In this document: positions 12,042-24,900 of the stretch, one piece after another
Numbering within the stretch: the stretch's first letter is position 1
Layout: each line of letters begins with the position of its first letter
Source of the DNA: Rostrohypoxylon terebratum
Lineage: Eukaryota > Ascomycota > Sordariomycetes > Xylariales > Hypoxylaceae
Length of the DNA stretch: 64,000 bases
Direction of reading: 5' to 3'
NCBI GenBank assembly: GCA_022497145.1
Contig: MU385889.1
Coordinates: 220,560 to 284,559 of the forward strand
Notes under the pieces: model-generated
What the model was told of the DNA's origin: nothing
Seen by the model: the letters and a program-made list of their open reading frames with translations, nothing else
Databases searched by the model: none
Translations under genes and position numbers: made by a program

Positions 12042-12718
12042 CTTGCATGGTGATTTGCTGTCCTCGGTTGTCCTTAGACTTTAGTAGGTATCCATGTCCA
12101 CTATCCTTCAAGGTTTGGTGTCCATAGTACTTGTCTAGGTACGTACAATACATCATGGATGCATACTGGAGCACAATGTTATATGTACCAAGGTAGGAGG
12201 TATCCATGGATAGTATCAACTGCTCAGGTGATATATCAGTTCTTCTCAAAGTTTGTAAAAAGTAAAAAAAGTTTTTTTCTTCTTTTGGAAAAAAAAAACG
12301 GCCTCAATCTAACATCCATCCCATTTCCAACTCTTACAAAAGTCGCACACCACCAACTTCTCTTCCCGAGTTCCGCCCGCCCGTCTACCGGCCTTGATGG
12401 ATGGTATGTAACAAGGGAATTTGCTGATGTAGGTACGGCATGATTAGAATCAATATTTCGCCGGGCTAAGAGGGGGAACCTATCCGATTCAACCGTCGAC
12501 AGTTTTATGGTCGATCATAAAACCATCAAACTGATAATAATCATCCTTCGCTTGAGGCTACTCGTCTTGGTAAGCGATACCAATTCAACCCATTTCAAGC
12601 CATGCCAAGCCTAAGCTATCAATTCATAAGCAAACAAAGTTCCTGAACTTCCTGAACGACTAGCCAGCTGCTAGCTTGAGAAAGTGCTAGACCATCCATA
12701 CCTTAAATATACAAAATC

Positions 12719-12745
12719 GAGCACTAGGAGCACTAGGAGCACTAG
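12719..12745. repeat. Tandem repeat, 3 x 9 bp (GAGCACTAG)
   Basis: Three exact head-to-tail copies of a 9-bp unit lie in the gene-free region. Confidence 0.85.
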
Positions 12746-14352
12746 ATATGCAAAAGCTTATGGAGGGGGGAGGTGGTGCACTGTAAACCTGGTCTATCGA
12801 GAGCTACACTGCTGCTACCTTCATGACACCCACCTGTTCAAACTTCACCTAACCAAGCCAGTCCGGAGAATCCTGTAGTCCCATCTGGAGTTATCGGGTC
12901 TAGTGGGATGGATCGAGGATGTGACGGCGGGGCGTTCGGACAATCTCGAACAATAGCTTGCATTCCCGCAACCCGCTTCCTCCCATTCACATGGTCCAAT
13001 AATAACCCTTTATTAATTTTGCTTACCTAGGTACCCGTCCTCCGCATCGTCAATTAGGACAGAAGGAGCCATCTCCTTGAGGCTTGTGCTCCTCCATTCT
13101 CACGAAACTTAGCTCTGACAGTTTCGTATTTTTTTCTACTGTCGAAACGAGTGATTCGAATGATTCTACCACCGGATCCAATAAGGCCATATTTTTTGGT
13201 CAAAGCTTTAACTAACTTGACAATAGAGGCAATAGAGGACTATGCTGCTCTGGAGAGACAGTCTAAGATCTAGAACACCGAGGAGCTATTGTGGACATAG
13301 GTGGGAGCTGGTGGGAATTAAACCAAATGCGTAATAGCCTATAAATTGTATCCGCTTCCCATCCCAACTAAAGGACAAGCGTCGGCCGAACTCAGATCGT
13401 TTCCGTCATAAGTTGGAGGGACAACATTGTTTATGAGGGAAAATTGGGCACAACAAGGAAATATCACGCCGACTAAGCCTGGTTATAGCATCCAACCTTG
13501 AGTAATCGATTCGCTTTTCGGACCTTATGGCTTTGTTTCGAAGCGACGAGCACGTACAGCCATTTAGCTAACGAACATCTCTGCAAGACGCCCGTCTAAG
13601 ATTCGTGGATGAAACCACACATAGATTGGGCGAAGGGTGTGTACCTATGTTCCGTACGTACTGCGTAGGTAGGCCTCAGGCCGCAGCTCGGTCGACTTTG
13701 GTTGACTTAGCACGAACTGGCAGCTAAAAAGCGTCCTGCATACATTGCCGGACCTTCCAGCGCAGATGTCGTCGTTGCAACGCAACGCAACGCACCGCAC
13801 CGCATCAACTAGGTATCCAATCTCGGATGGCTGGTGGCCGCATCTACGCACTGTACGATGGCTTTGCAATTTGTCTTGATATGACTAGTGACGACATCTT
13901 AGCTCTTCCCCGGAGGATATGTGCGTTTGGACGAGTCTCCCGATAACGTGGAAAGCAATGATTTGAGTAATATATCATCTTCCGTGTTCGTCAACAGCGG
14001 GGACAGCAATATGAGCGGAGAGCTGAAAGGGCGGCCCTATTGTGTCTTATGCTACATACTATTACCACTCTGCTACCTCTTACGCTACCTGAATAGGTCA
14101 CCTACGTACCTACATAGCATGGGATTACATAGGATGTGAATAGGATGTGTGGGGCCTAACGCCACGCCCATGTTACCTACCCAGACGGAGATTCCAATTC
14201 CTTTCGGTCGTCGGTCCCTCGTGGCGCTTCTAGCCCGTGCAGATTCTCGCGTGGATGACCTGCAGCTACTTACTACTTAGCAAGCGAGAGCGATGGGATG
14301 AGAACCGTAGCACACAACTGATATCGCACCGTGCCCATACGCATATGTAGGT

Positions 14353-14408
14353 ACCTACATACCTACATACCTACATACCTACATACCTACATACCTACAT
14401 ACCTACAT
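14353..14408. repeat. Tandem repeat, 7 x 8 bp (ACCTACAT)
   Basis: Seven exact copies of the 8-bp unit ACCTACAT run head to tail. It is the longest perfect microsatellite in the window and is likely length-polymorphic between strains. Confidence 0.92.
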
Positions 14409-16067
14409 ACATCTCTACCTAGTCCTAGGTCCTATCCAAAGATAGCAGGTGGTTGTCACGATGCGAGAGATATTGATGACGATTACTACATATCAGGGGA
14501 TACCTGTCGACAGGTCGACATATCGGTTTCTAGAATAGTTAACACGATGAATAGTAGCAACAATATAATAAGATAGTCTCTTATAGTATTAGCATTGATC
14601 GTGCTTCAATATCAGCTGAATGATGTCAGGGCACAACGATTCTCAGCTAGCCTCTAGACAGCTCGGGGAATATCAGCTATTAAAAGGATCGAAAGATGAG
14701 CGATAAACTGGGGACTCGGGAACCTCCAAGCTCTAGGGTTCTCTATCTTTCGGCATACAGGCTACAGCTAGCATATTAACATATGGCATATTATTACAGC
14801 ACGCATCCATGCAACCGCACATACACACACATACACACATCCGAAAGGTTGCTCAGGTGCTTACTCACTCACCGACCGCGGGCTGTCAAGGTGTGTGGCG
14901 GTTTTATCGCTAGAGGCGCTGGTTAGGAATATTAATGGAGTTGATGGCTAACCGCTGACTCCCGGCTATCTATTAAAGAATTGCCTTTTGATATTTAGTA
15001 TGGGCGTATGGACGTATTTGGTGTACGACACCGTTCCTCGCTTCAACGATCCCTTTTTGGCTTGACACGGAATTCATACCATAATACTTCATACATACTG
15101 TTTTGTACCTAGTACTATTAGTACGTATTACCTAGCGATTCATCATTTTGAGAATGAGATAGGTACTCACTAGTAGCTGAGACCATTTTCCACCATCTAC
15201 GTCTTAGATCTTAGCACGGAATTCCCACTCGCACATTTGCGTACTTGGCGTCTTGGTGTTGGCTCTCGAGATGTTCTGGCTGCTACTAGGTAGGTAGATA
15301 CGTACAAATTCGGAATTGATATTTGATATAGGTAGGTAGGTATATTGTATGTATGTATGTACTACTAACCATGCGTACATCTACGTTGGGGAAGGGTTGT
15401 TGATGCTGTTAATTAATAAAAGAGCATAACGAATCCAAATCAGGCGAGATTGTCAGGTACAAGTTGCAGAAACACGCCAGACCAGGCATCCCTCATGTAA
15501 TGGGGGTTGAAGACTCGGTAAAATACCTTAGCCTTTAGGTCCTTGGTAGTAGGTTATTACCTATTGCTAGAAGTTGTATGAGAAATGCTGAAAAAAAAGG
15601 TGCTGGAAAATGCTGGTAGGCTATGTGTTATCCCTAAGCTTGCCAAGAATTCAAGCATCCAAGCAGCTAAAGTCCCACCGGTCGGATCCAAAATCGAACA
15701 AGTCCATTGGTGGACTTGGGTGGAGAGCTTTCCTCGGCTACTATTGGGATACATTGGCGATACTTTCACAGCTACCTTTTAGGGGCCATCCCCCGTCGTA
15801 TCTACAAGTTCCGACTTAACCTTCTGTAAATAGATCCATCGCCCGCCTCTTTTTAGCTTCTGTCTGCCAGTCTGCCAGTCTGGGTGTTTCTTACCCGACT
15901 TTTGTTTGGAGATTTGTACGATTCGTACCTGCTTTTCTCATGTACCCAACTTAACTTTACCTAGTATATGGCAAGAGAAATACGACTTACCATTTACAAT
16001 TCTAAAATATTTCCCTATTCTCCTATTTCATATCTTCCAATATTCTCACGAATAAAATTTACGCCGA

Positions 16068-16093
16068 ATCATCATCATCATCATCATCATCAT
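16068..16093. repeat. ATC trinucleotide microsatellite
   Basis: Eight copies of ATC plus two bases are visible in non-coding DNA. Confidence 0.9.
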
Positions 16094-16970
16094 ATAGTCG
16101 TGCCATACAAGTTTTTCTCAATCTTCGAATTTACTAAAAAAACAAGAAAATCATATCAAGAGGCGCTGAGGCCCATTTCTATGTATGTACGTGTGTGGTG
16201 GGATGGTCTGACGTTACGGGATGCCCGTCTTTCGGCTCCAGGTCTACTAGAGCTGCGGTTCAGTCGAGATTGGGCAATACGTACAGTTGCCGCCACCGCG
16301 GAGACGAACAAAAAATAAAAGAATAAAAAAAAGAGAACGCTGCAGAGCATAAGCTCTATTGTTTCAGTCAGATCTGGGACATAATCAACATAATCGACAT
16401 AATCAGCATATGTACACTACCACACACTACCAGTAAATTTTATGTCTTTCTTATGCCGGTTGGACTCGTCCTCCATTGGCTCCAATGGTCATACTCAATG
16501 ACATATCATACCCAATCGGGATTCGAAAGCCCTGCATGTCAGCGAGTTGGCGAACCTTTTTGGGGTCCATGATCCATCACCCAGGAAAATCTTCTACGTG
16601 AGAAGCTCATTCGTACGAACAAAGCCCTGGGATAATCTGGGATATGGGATAATCAGCCTGGTCTGGTCGGGGTCGTCAGGCGCGCGAAGAATAGCTGCAT
16701 TTTCTCACAACCTGCTGACCACCGCAACTGCATTGCCTATTGAGAAAAAGGTACCGAAACATCACCGCAGCTTGCGTAGTTTTAGGAATGGCACTATTTA
16801 GCACTTAGAATGCTTGAATATGGCACCATATATACATACGTCTAACCCACAGATTTACCCACGATTTTACCAAACTAACAAACTACCAAACTTCCAAACT
16901 ACGAAGGTAGCTAATCTGATGAGGCGCTCTCTTCGCAAATCTTCGCAGACATACAACCTCCCTACATAAC

Positions 16971-16984
16971 CACACACACACACA
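16971..16984. repeat. CA dinucleotide microsatellite
   Basis: Seven CA units occur in gene-free DNA. Confidence 0.85.
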
Positions 16985-18470
16985 ACATATGTAACCTGGC
17001 AAGATCAATACATACCATACCTACTATGTAGTATGTATATTGTATTGTACATAAAATAGAGTAAAACTTCTTCATAGAAGAGAACATTTGAAGATCTAGT
17101 GTCACCTCATTAAAAATAAGGGTTGTCCTATTATTTCGCCTCGTATTAAGACCCGACAACTAAGCATGGATGCAACAGTTTGCCTGTTGCTTTCATACGC
17201 AGTGCCTGACCGACGTACGTATCAACCCAAGTCATTGCTCTTGACGAAGACATTCACCGAATTCCAAGTTGTTTTCTGCAGGATAGTCACTTATCATCTG
17301 ATATGGATGGATACTCATGATGAGTTGGCCTGCCTTTCGACCACATCACTGCCTCTGTGTTTTTAGTTTCACACACTAGCAGGTAGGACTATGAGCCGCA
17401 ACGGCGCGATGCTGGTCTATTATATGTATATGCCATGTAGGACCTAGGCTGCTAGGTAGGTATTTTGTGCTGGTCATTGGACTTATTGGAGGTACGCAGT
17501 AGTAGTATTAATGGATGCCGAAATGCTATGCCATGTTCCGGCGCCCAAGCCAAAAATGATGTAATTTAGGCCTTGGAGATTTCCAGCATTAGATCCCTCT
17601 TGGTCAGATAGGTACCAAGTGAATTGTATCTTGGGCCAGGGTTCCCTCGAGCTGCCATCGTCACTAGTAAGCCGGCCAATGATTCATACACGCTCGCCAT
17701 GTTGTGAGTTATTGGTTCTTTTTTGTAATATTCTTACTTCTTTTTTTTTCTTCCAAAGTTGTAGGAACATTGAAGACTTGCTGTGTAGGAGAAAGTTTCC
17801 CCCTTGTATCAAAATAGAAGACGGATAGACGAAAGAAAGATCGTATTCCAAGAAATATCCTTGTTGGGTTAGTAGATCCGCCTTTTGCTACGCACTACTC
17901 TACCGCGTACCACTTCATACCATGATCCATTACCACCATGAACCTACTAATAAGTACATGCCTCATCCAGCTCATGCCTACGCTAGTTTTTCATACTATG
18001 TAATACATATAATCCAGCACGGTCAGCATGGTATACACTCACACACGATGTCGTAGGACATATAAGGACTGTCATTCCTCGCAATTGAGCCGTCAGTCTT
18101 TTTGCTGGAGGTTCAATGTTCTGTGCCCAGCGTGCCCGGTAAGTTGGCCTTGACGGGTACACCCAGGGCACTGACTGGTTGCTTCGTCCAAGGGAAAATG
18201 CATGTATGCATCTGCCCATCCCATCCGCAAATCCCATAACCCCTGTCTCACACAGCCCAAGTACAAAGTATCGTCAAAGTACACGCTTTAGTGTGCTCCT
18301 GCTAGGTACCAGGCATTAGTGCTTGGGCCTTACAGCGGTTTGCCTTACATGCTGGCATACACTACTACTAATACTACATGGTACGCATGAGGTACTCTGT
18401 GGCAGGTACCGTGCCCTGTATTGTACATCCATTGCTTTCGTATCGTACAAAGATCTATCGGTACTAGGCA

Positions 18471-18511
18471 CTATTACCTAGGTCCTATGTAGTAATAATC
18501 CCTAGGTAATA
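18471..18511. repeat. Inverted repeat with 18-nt loop, CCTAGG arms
   Basis: TATTACCTAGG (18472-18482) and CCTAGGTAATA (18501-18511) are exact reverse complements around an 18-nt spacer, so the region could fold into an 11-bp hairpin. It belongs to the same CCTAGG family as 11854-11878. Confidence 0.8.
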
Positions 18512-18855
18512 ATAGCGATAATAATAACAATAGTCGGTCATGTCAGTCATGCTTCTCAGGCTGTGTTGTCGCTCAATTTTCCAATTACACCTGGTCAGGC
18601 AATTAAGTACCTGACCTACTATACCGAAAACATCTTGTGCGAAGGGATCTGGGGATTTAAAATTATGAATGTTATTGTGTGTTATTTCATTGTATATCTG
18701 ATTGTGTTGTATCATAGTATGAAAGGAAGATACCAACGTTGAAGTTTGTTGTTTTTTTTTATTGTAAGGAGGAAACTTTGAAATATATATAGTACCTAGG
18801 CAAATTTTAAATTCTAGTACTAGTAGGAAGCAGCTAGAGATCTTGACCCTCCTAC

Positions 18856-18882
18856 AGGTAATACCGGTAATACAGGTAATAC
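18856..18882. repeat. Tandem repeat, 3 x 9 bp (AGGTAATAC)
   Basis: Three 9-bp units run head to tail; the second differs in its first base. Confidence 0.8.
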
Positions 18883-19661
18883 AGGATCATTCTTTCTTGC
18901 CAGTTACTCCTAGTATTACTCTCCTATTACTCCTGTTGTCTTAAAAAGCTTTCAATGCTCTTTCTCTCACCTTTCACAGTGTAAATTTAGACAGGTTAGT
19001 CTTTGAGTTTGTGTGGAAATACTAAAGACTAAAAGTGAAATAAGTCTCTTGCACTCTTGCACTCTGACTAATAAGGTTTAGTTCCATAGAGTTCACTAGG
19101 CTGAGGGGACGGGATGAACTAAGCAAGCGTGGTACTTGGTCGGTACTTTCTGGGACCACCCCCGTCACGCTCCACTACTGCACTAGGTACATCCCACCCC
19201 ATCCATCCATCCATTTGTGCCTTCATTTTCCATTCTCTTTCTCCTCTTGACCAAGATTCAACGAGACTATTCCGTACAACCTCGTCCTTCCCAATACCCT
19301 TCCTTTCTCTTCCTCTTCCCTACTACACAACTACACAACCTGCTTCCCTCACACATCCAACAACAAGCTAACAAAATCAATCATAACACTCCCAAACTAC
19401 TTCATACTCTGCTCTCTTATACGGATACTGATACCCTCTACCCTCGAATCCTACCTACATAGCCATGTGACGGAGCTGCATGAATAGTCGGGTTATTGTC
19501 AAGTTGGACTCTTGATAGTCTGGCTAGGTGCAGAGCTCGTGCAGTTTGTCTCGCCTCGACTATTATCTCACGATATACCATTGTTATAACATCAAATACC
19601 CATCTCCTAGTAATTCTTATTAATTATTCACTCCAAAGTCTACATATACAAAATTCCCAAA

Positions 19662-21924
19662 ATGTCGGCCTTGACGATTCCTGATACCGGCCTCCTTCTG
19701 GAGAGCTCGGCTAACCCGAACGACAACCTGCCCTTGCAAGCATTCGGCATCACCCTGAACGACAGCATAATTGAGGACATGATCAAATGTGTACAAGGCG
19801 GGCAAGAGATCGAATTGACCCTGGGCAGCACTCCCGTAAGTTTGTTTTTTGTTGTTTTTTCTCTCTAATTACTTCCATTGCTATTGCCGACTATCCACAA
19901 CGCAATCGGCACTTACGCGGTATACTATAATAACCCTTCCAGCATGGGGAAGGTAACAAATCGACGGTCAACATATTATAGTGAAGAAATTTAGATTACG
20001 AGTTTAAATAAATATAAATAAGCACTCAATTGAATCCTACTTGGAACTATTCTAACACTGGCGCTCACAGAGCTTTATTATCGGTTCGAGAGAACTGAAA
20101 GTCAAAACAACACCTGATTCATATAACTACGACCTATATCTTACGAAACCCGAAGATGCTGAAAATAAGGCCCAACGATTATTAAACCCTACCATGTCCA
20201 TACTTAAACAACCTCCTTCCAATATCCTGTCGAGCAAGACCACCAACAGCCAATCCAAAGATGTGAAGCGAGGGACCAAGAAGCCCTTACCTGGGAAGTC
20301 TGCTATGGCTAGTGTATTATCGAATTCGGCTACTCGGTCCCTACCTACAAGCCCTGCGCTTAACGGAGTCTCTTCGCCGAACCCGGCCTTTTCCGCCTCA
20401 CAACAGCTTTTGGAGAAGAACAAGAACCAGAGAACTATTCTCGTTCACGAACTAGCAGCCAGAGACCAAACATTTGAGCACCTAGCGGATGTATGGAAAG
20501 GGAACGAGGCAGACCTCAAGCCGACGGTGGAGAAGGTGGCAAATTTCGATGCATCTACGAAGAAGTGGAGTCTGAAGAAGATCTACTGGAAAGAATTGGA
20601 CGTATGGAATTATGATTACCGCAACGACGATCGCGCCGCGGCCATAGAAAACGCCATCAAGCAATACGACAAGCAACGCATTTCAACATCCGCGCCTGAG
20701 TGGGAGAAATTGCTGGCTCCATCCGAGCGAGGAAAGGGTATTGTCCTTAGTAAACTGCAGACGAATCTTGCGAAGGGAAATCTTACTCCGATTCCTCGGG
20801 TATCATCACAAAAGACAGACGACGGAGGGAACAAGAGCGATGCCGACTCTACCAAGGCAAAGGGCGAAGCTATGGCTCGATCCAATTCGCAACCAGTAGG
20901 GGGCAAGACAAAGAAGGCTAGCGATCGCGAGGCGCAGACGAAGCGCCTATTTTCCACGAGCAACAAGAAGCCCGCGCCAAAAAAGGCCGCGCCGAAACCC
21001 AAGGCTGCTGCGACAGAAGAGAAGGGAAGGAAGTTCCTATCTGAAGAGAAGGTCATCGATTCCGAGAGCAGTGGGGATGAAAGGCCACTGTCAAGCACTA
21101 CTAGTTCAAGCACATCGAGACCCAAGCCTGTTGAGAGACCTATTGAGAAGATTGCCGAGAAACTCAATGAGAGGCGCATGGAAAAACCAGCTCCGAAACC
21201 GGTCGAGAAGCCAAAAGAGAAGCCGAAGGAAAAGCCCATCCCTAATACCCTCCCCAAACCTAAGCCCGTCGTTAGAGCACCTAGACCGCCAGCCAAGGCA
21301 CCTGTCCCAACTCCCCAGAAACGAGCTCGGGAAGACGACGACAGCAGTTCTAGTTCAGGGGCGCCGCTTAGCAAGCGAATTAAGCCGAAGGAGCTTCCTA
21401 AGCCGATTTCGACTGCGGCTTTGAAACATCGCCCATCCGACGCGAGTCAAAGCTCAAGAGCTGCGGTTGCGAAACCTGTATCTTCGAACTTCTCAAAGAA
21501 CAAGAATACGTCACCCGCTAAATCTTCACCTCTCGCATCATCGCCGCCGACCAATGCCTCCGACATCGAAGAGGAGAAGCCACCTCAACGTAAGCCGAAG
21601 CCCCAGGCCCGAAACGTGGAGAAGGAGACAAACGGGGCGACGAATGGCGGCTCCTTGGGCGTCCAGAGCAAGAAGCGGAAGGAGCGCGAAGCTGATCAAT
21701 ACTCGTCACAACAATCTACTCCTAACAAAAAGCAGCAAGTGCCAAGAGAAGTCTTGATACAGGCGAAGAAGTTCACCCGGTATTACGAACAGTACGCGGC
21801 GTTGCATTATGAGATCTCCGAGTTGAAAGAACCCCCCGAGGACAAACTTGCGGACCTGCTGGACATGAGGGAGCGGCTTGCTACAATGAAGAGTGAAATT
21901 TCGCAAGCCGTTGCTGCCCATTGA
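19662..21924 (+). CDS. ELL-type RNA polymerase II elongation factor
   Basis: Predicted nuclear elongation factor that suppresses RNA polymerase II pausing, partner of EAF in fission yeast and animals. The model is join(19662..19835, 20071..21924), 675 aa; the phase-0 intron joins GSTP to SFIIGSREL. The N-terminal part (about 1-250) fits the ELL N-terminal domain, including the strand region LTLGSTPSFIIGS and a helical part near FEHLADVW and WELDVWNYDY-like residues. The middle (about 260-560) is low-complexity, Lys/Pro/Ser-rich with repeated EKPKEKP units. The C-terminal 60 residues (FTRYYEQYAALHYEISEL, then a second helix LADLLDMRERLATM) match the occludin/ELL homology helices. Start ATG at 19662. 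Assignment rests on both ends agreeing; the sequence between is not diagnostic. Confidence 0.75.
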
Positions 21925-24900
21925 TGTCTCCTGCCTACACGACACGCAGGAGCATCGAAAGCAATCGGGTCAGAATCGAAACTCGGGTCGTAACGATGAT
22001 TTTGAAGAGAGGAACGAAAAACGACTCCTACGACGGAAAGCAGGCTTGTCATATCTAATGAAGTCACCTTATATTTATCACGACGAATGAAAGCGTACTC
22101 GAGGGCGGCGGGATTTGCATCTTTTTATCTATTATGGTATTTACCATCTGGCGAAATATTGGTTATTGCATTTATCGGGCAGCTTGCTTTTTTTATCTTA
22201 TTTTATACAACAGGATCTGGCATGGGTCGAAACAGGAACAGCATGACACAACTGGACACAGGCATCAGGATACTTATTACCCCCCCTTGCATAGGACAAA
22301 AAACGGCGTGGACTTTTTTTATTTGATGCTCGGAAGTGTTTGAGCATGGGAGTTTTTTCTCTTAATCTTACTTTTTGGCGAATACCTATCTATACCTAGT
22401 CGTTATCTAGCAAACGCTGGCATGTACACAGGCGTATGTAATGTACGTCTTGACGTCTACTACGAGACCAGCATGGAATGAATTATCCTGATTTTTAAAA
22501 CTTCTGAACTGAGTCATTGGCTGTTGGTTTAGTGCTTGAGTGATTTGTATATGCGGATACGTAAGCGTGGTTATACTACCAAAGGTAAATAAACTTGGAA
22601 ACACGGAAGCAGCTAAGAACGCAGCATGGCATGCATACCTACAGCGACTAGTCACACACATGCTTTCATGTCCATAACAATACTAGGTACGGATCTGGTG
22701 ATATGCAGATACGTGCTCAGAGAAACATGCGTACCTAGTGAAAAGTTATGGCCACAAGAAGAAAGAATGGGAAGCTCAGAGATAGGGAGTTTGGAACTTT
22801 ACATGTTGACGCGGCGTGTTGTACGGATGTCGGTCACCTGGTCCGTTAGTTAGTTAGTTAGTTGGTGATACTCGGAGGAGACATCGGCGTGGATCGTTTT
22901 ACGTGGTACCAGCCTGTCGGTACCTGTTGTTGGAGGGGCGGAACGGTTGCTCTGTGCTTGGGCACACCGTACGGGTTACCGAGGATTTGGTAGGGTTGGG
23001 GCGTGAGAACTTGGGTACTTCTAGGGATAGGGGGTGGAAAGCATAGGTAGCGATACCGAGTAATGGGGGGAAGTATGGAGAGCCATCTTCTGCATGTGTG
23101 AGACTTGGGTAGTATTTGTGGATGTTAGTTTGGTTTGTATGTCTATCTCAACACATGCCTACATGGGCGTTATTATATATTTGGCGTCCGTGAGGTGTGT
23201 ATGTCTAGACATGTATTTCTCAACACAGAAATAGCTCGCAATATATGGCCAACAACATTGAGAAATGTCTCTAAACCATAGTCTTTTACCTTCCTAGGAC
23301 CTAGGTACTGATGAAGTAGATAGTAGTACATCGCTCCACGGAAATGGCAGACAGCACAAACACCGCAAATGCCAGCCAAACCGAACTATCCCCTCTCCTC
23401 GAGCACCTGGGGTCCGTCCGTTATCTGTCTGCCGGTATCCCGGATACTCCACCGCGCCCCATCCCATCAAGCGGCGCGATAGGCCAAAGTCACCTCTGCC
23501 ATCCGCGATCGACGTGACACGAGGCCACCAATTTCGGTGACGAGCAGCAGCGCGCAGGTGTGTGTGAGGTAGCCCTGGCCACGCCACCACCGTCCACACG
23601 CACTACCTCCCGCCTACGTAACGGGCGTCCGTCGCGGTGACATCGAGGCCTCGTCCAATGAGGCCGGGTACCGCCGAGGCCCTTCGCTGCGGTGTGAGGC
23701 CGGTAGTCCTGCCATCCCAACTCCCCAACACCCGCACATCTATGTTCTAGGTAGGTGGGATGTACTTGTCGCGCGACCAACGCGCGGCTGCTACTCGTTG
23801 CAGATTAGGGGGGGAGGGACGACGGTGGCGTTACATACATATGTGTATGTATATGTATATGTATGTATGACATTTGTATGTACGCATGTGAACCCCGGCT
23901 CAGCCTTGCCGGATCGCTTAACTTCCGGACCAGGGTGGATGGATGCGCCGTCTTGGAAACCAGGCTGCATAAGTAATTGCCTATTATTTCCTCGCTCCTA
24001 GAGGTATGTTGACAGGTATCAAATCATTTCCACTGATTCGAAACTCTTCGTTATCTTTTCCCCATCTGGACGCCACCGCCACCGCATATCCAACGACATC
24101 GACGCCTCGCGCCTCATTGGCGAAAAAAGGCCCAAGTTTGCGATCTGGAGGCCAACCAATCGCCGATTCAGCTCTCCCCAGCAACCGAACCCCAGTCCAA
24201 TCCAGTCCGGTCCAAACCAATAGGTATAATCCATACCACTAACTCAGGCCACTAACTACTAGTATTAGGTACTTCCAACTTCCAATAGGACCTAGGTAGG
24301 TACAACGTCCGAAGACCCTGTGTCACAAAAACGCAGTTTCGTTTCGCGCCCTTTCCAAACGTCCCAGGAGGCAGCCCTACCATCCCACCAACCACCTCTT
24401 GATCACCAATGCCCCAATCGTATTATTATTAGTCCCCCGTTTCGAGCTGCGACGTCTCGGGGCAAAAAAAAAAAGTAGTACTTAATAGTAGTAGTAGTAG
24501 TAAAATGTCGCGCGCGCCCAGCACAGCCTAACCAATAACCAGTTTAACCCGATCGCGGCACCCATCCTCTCCCAGAACAGGTTAGCGCCAACGAGCAGTT
24601 AGTTGGATGGGTGCTGCCGAACCACGCTGTCGGGTCGGCTAATCGCGACGCTACAGCCTACTAGTAGTAGTAATACCTAAACGACCTAAACGGGCTTTCT
24701 CGCGCACGGGCCACATTATCCGTATCGGGCTACCTGCTGCTGGGGTTCAGCGATTTGTTTGACAGGTGCAGCACCGGCGTTGGGGTCGGTGGACCGTGGG
24801 CTTGATAGATCATAGTACGCTCCAGTGTATCGGCCATGTACACGGTACGTACTAGACTAAGGTAGGTGTTCCGCCCACCGTCATCATCGCCGTCGTCCTA

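Larger units (their letters stand above)
10681..19661. other. 9-kb gene-free, repeat-rich region
   Basis: I can support no protein-coding gene in this stretch. ORFs are below about 120 codons, overlap on both strands, and resemble no family. It is dotted with short tandem repeats, several CCTAGG-centred palindromes and homopolymer runs (a T run at about 11200-11216). The sharper repeats are listed separately. It could hold long non-coding RNAs or the distant regulatory region of its neighbours, but nothing in the sequence decides this. No transposase or reverse-transcriptase motif was noticed. Confidence 0.6.

Noticed and set aside
19836..20070. Possible 10-nt micro-exon (about 19943-19952) within the first ELL intron
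   Set aside because: It has acceptor- and donor-like flanks but its length would break the frame between the two ELL exons, which join cleanly without it.
20616..21374. 252-codon minus-strand ORF inside the ELL gene
   Set aside because: Antisense shadow of the Lys/Pro/Ser-rich linker; the translation is a Gly/Phe/Ser repeat with no independent support.
22846..22861. TTAG x4 run as a possible telomere-like repeat
   Set aside because: Fungal telomeres are typically TTAGGG; four TTAG units alone are a simple microsatellite.
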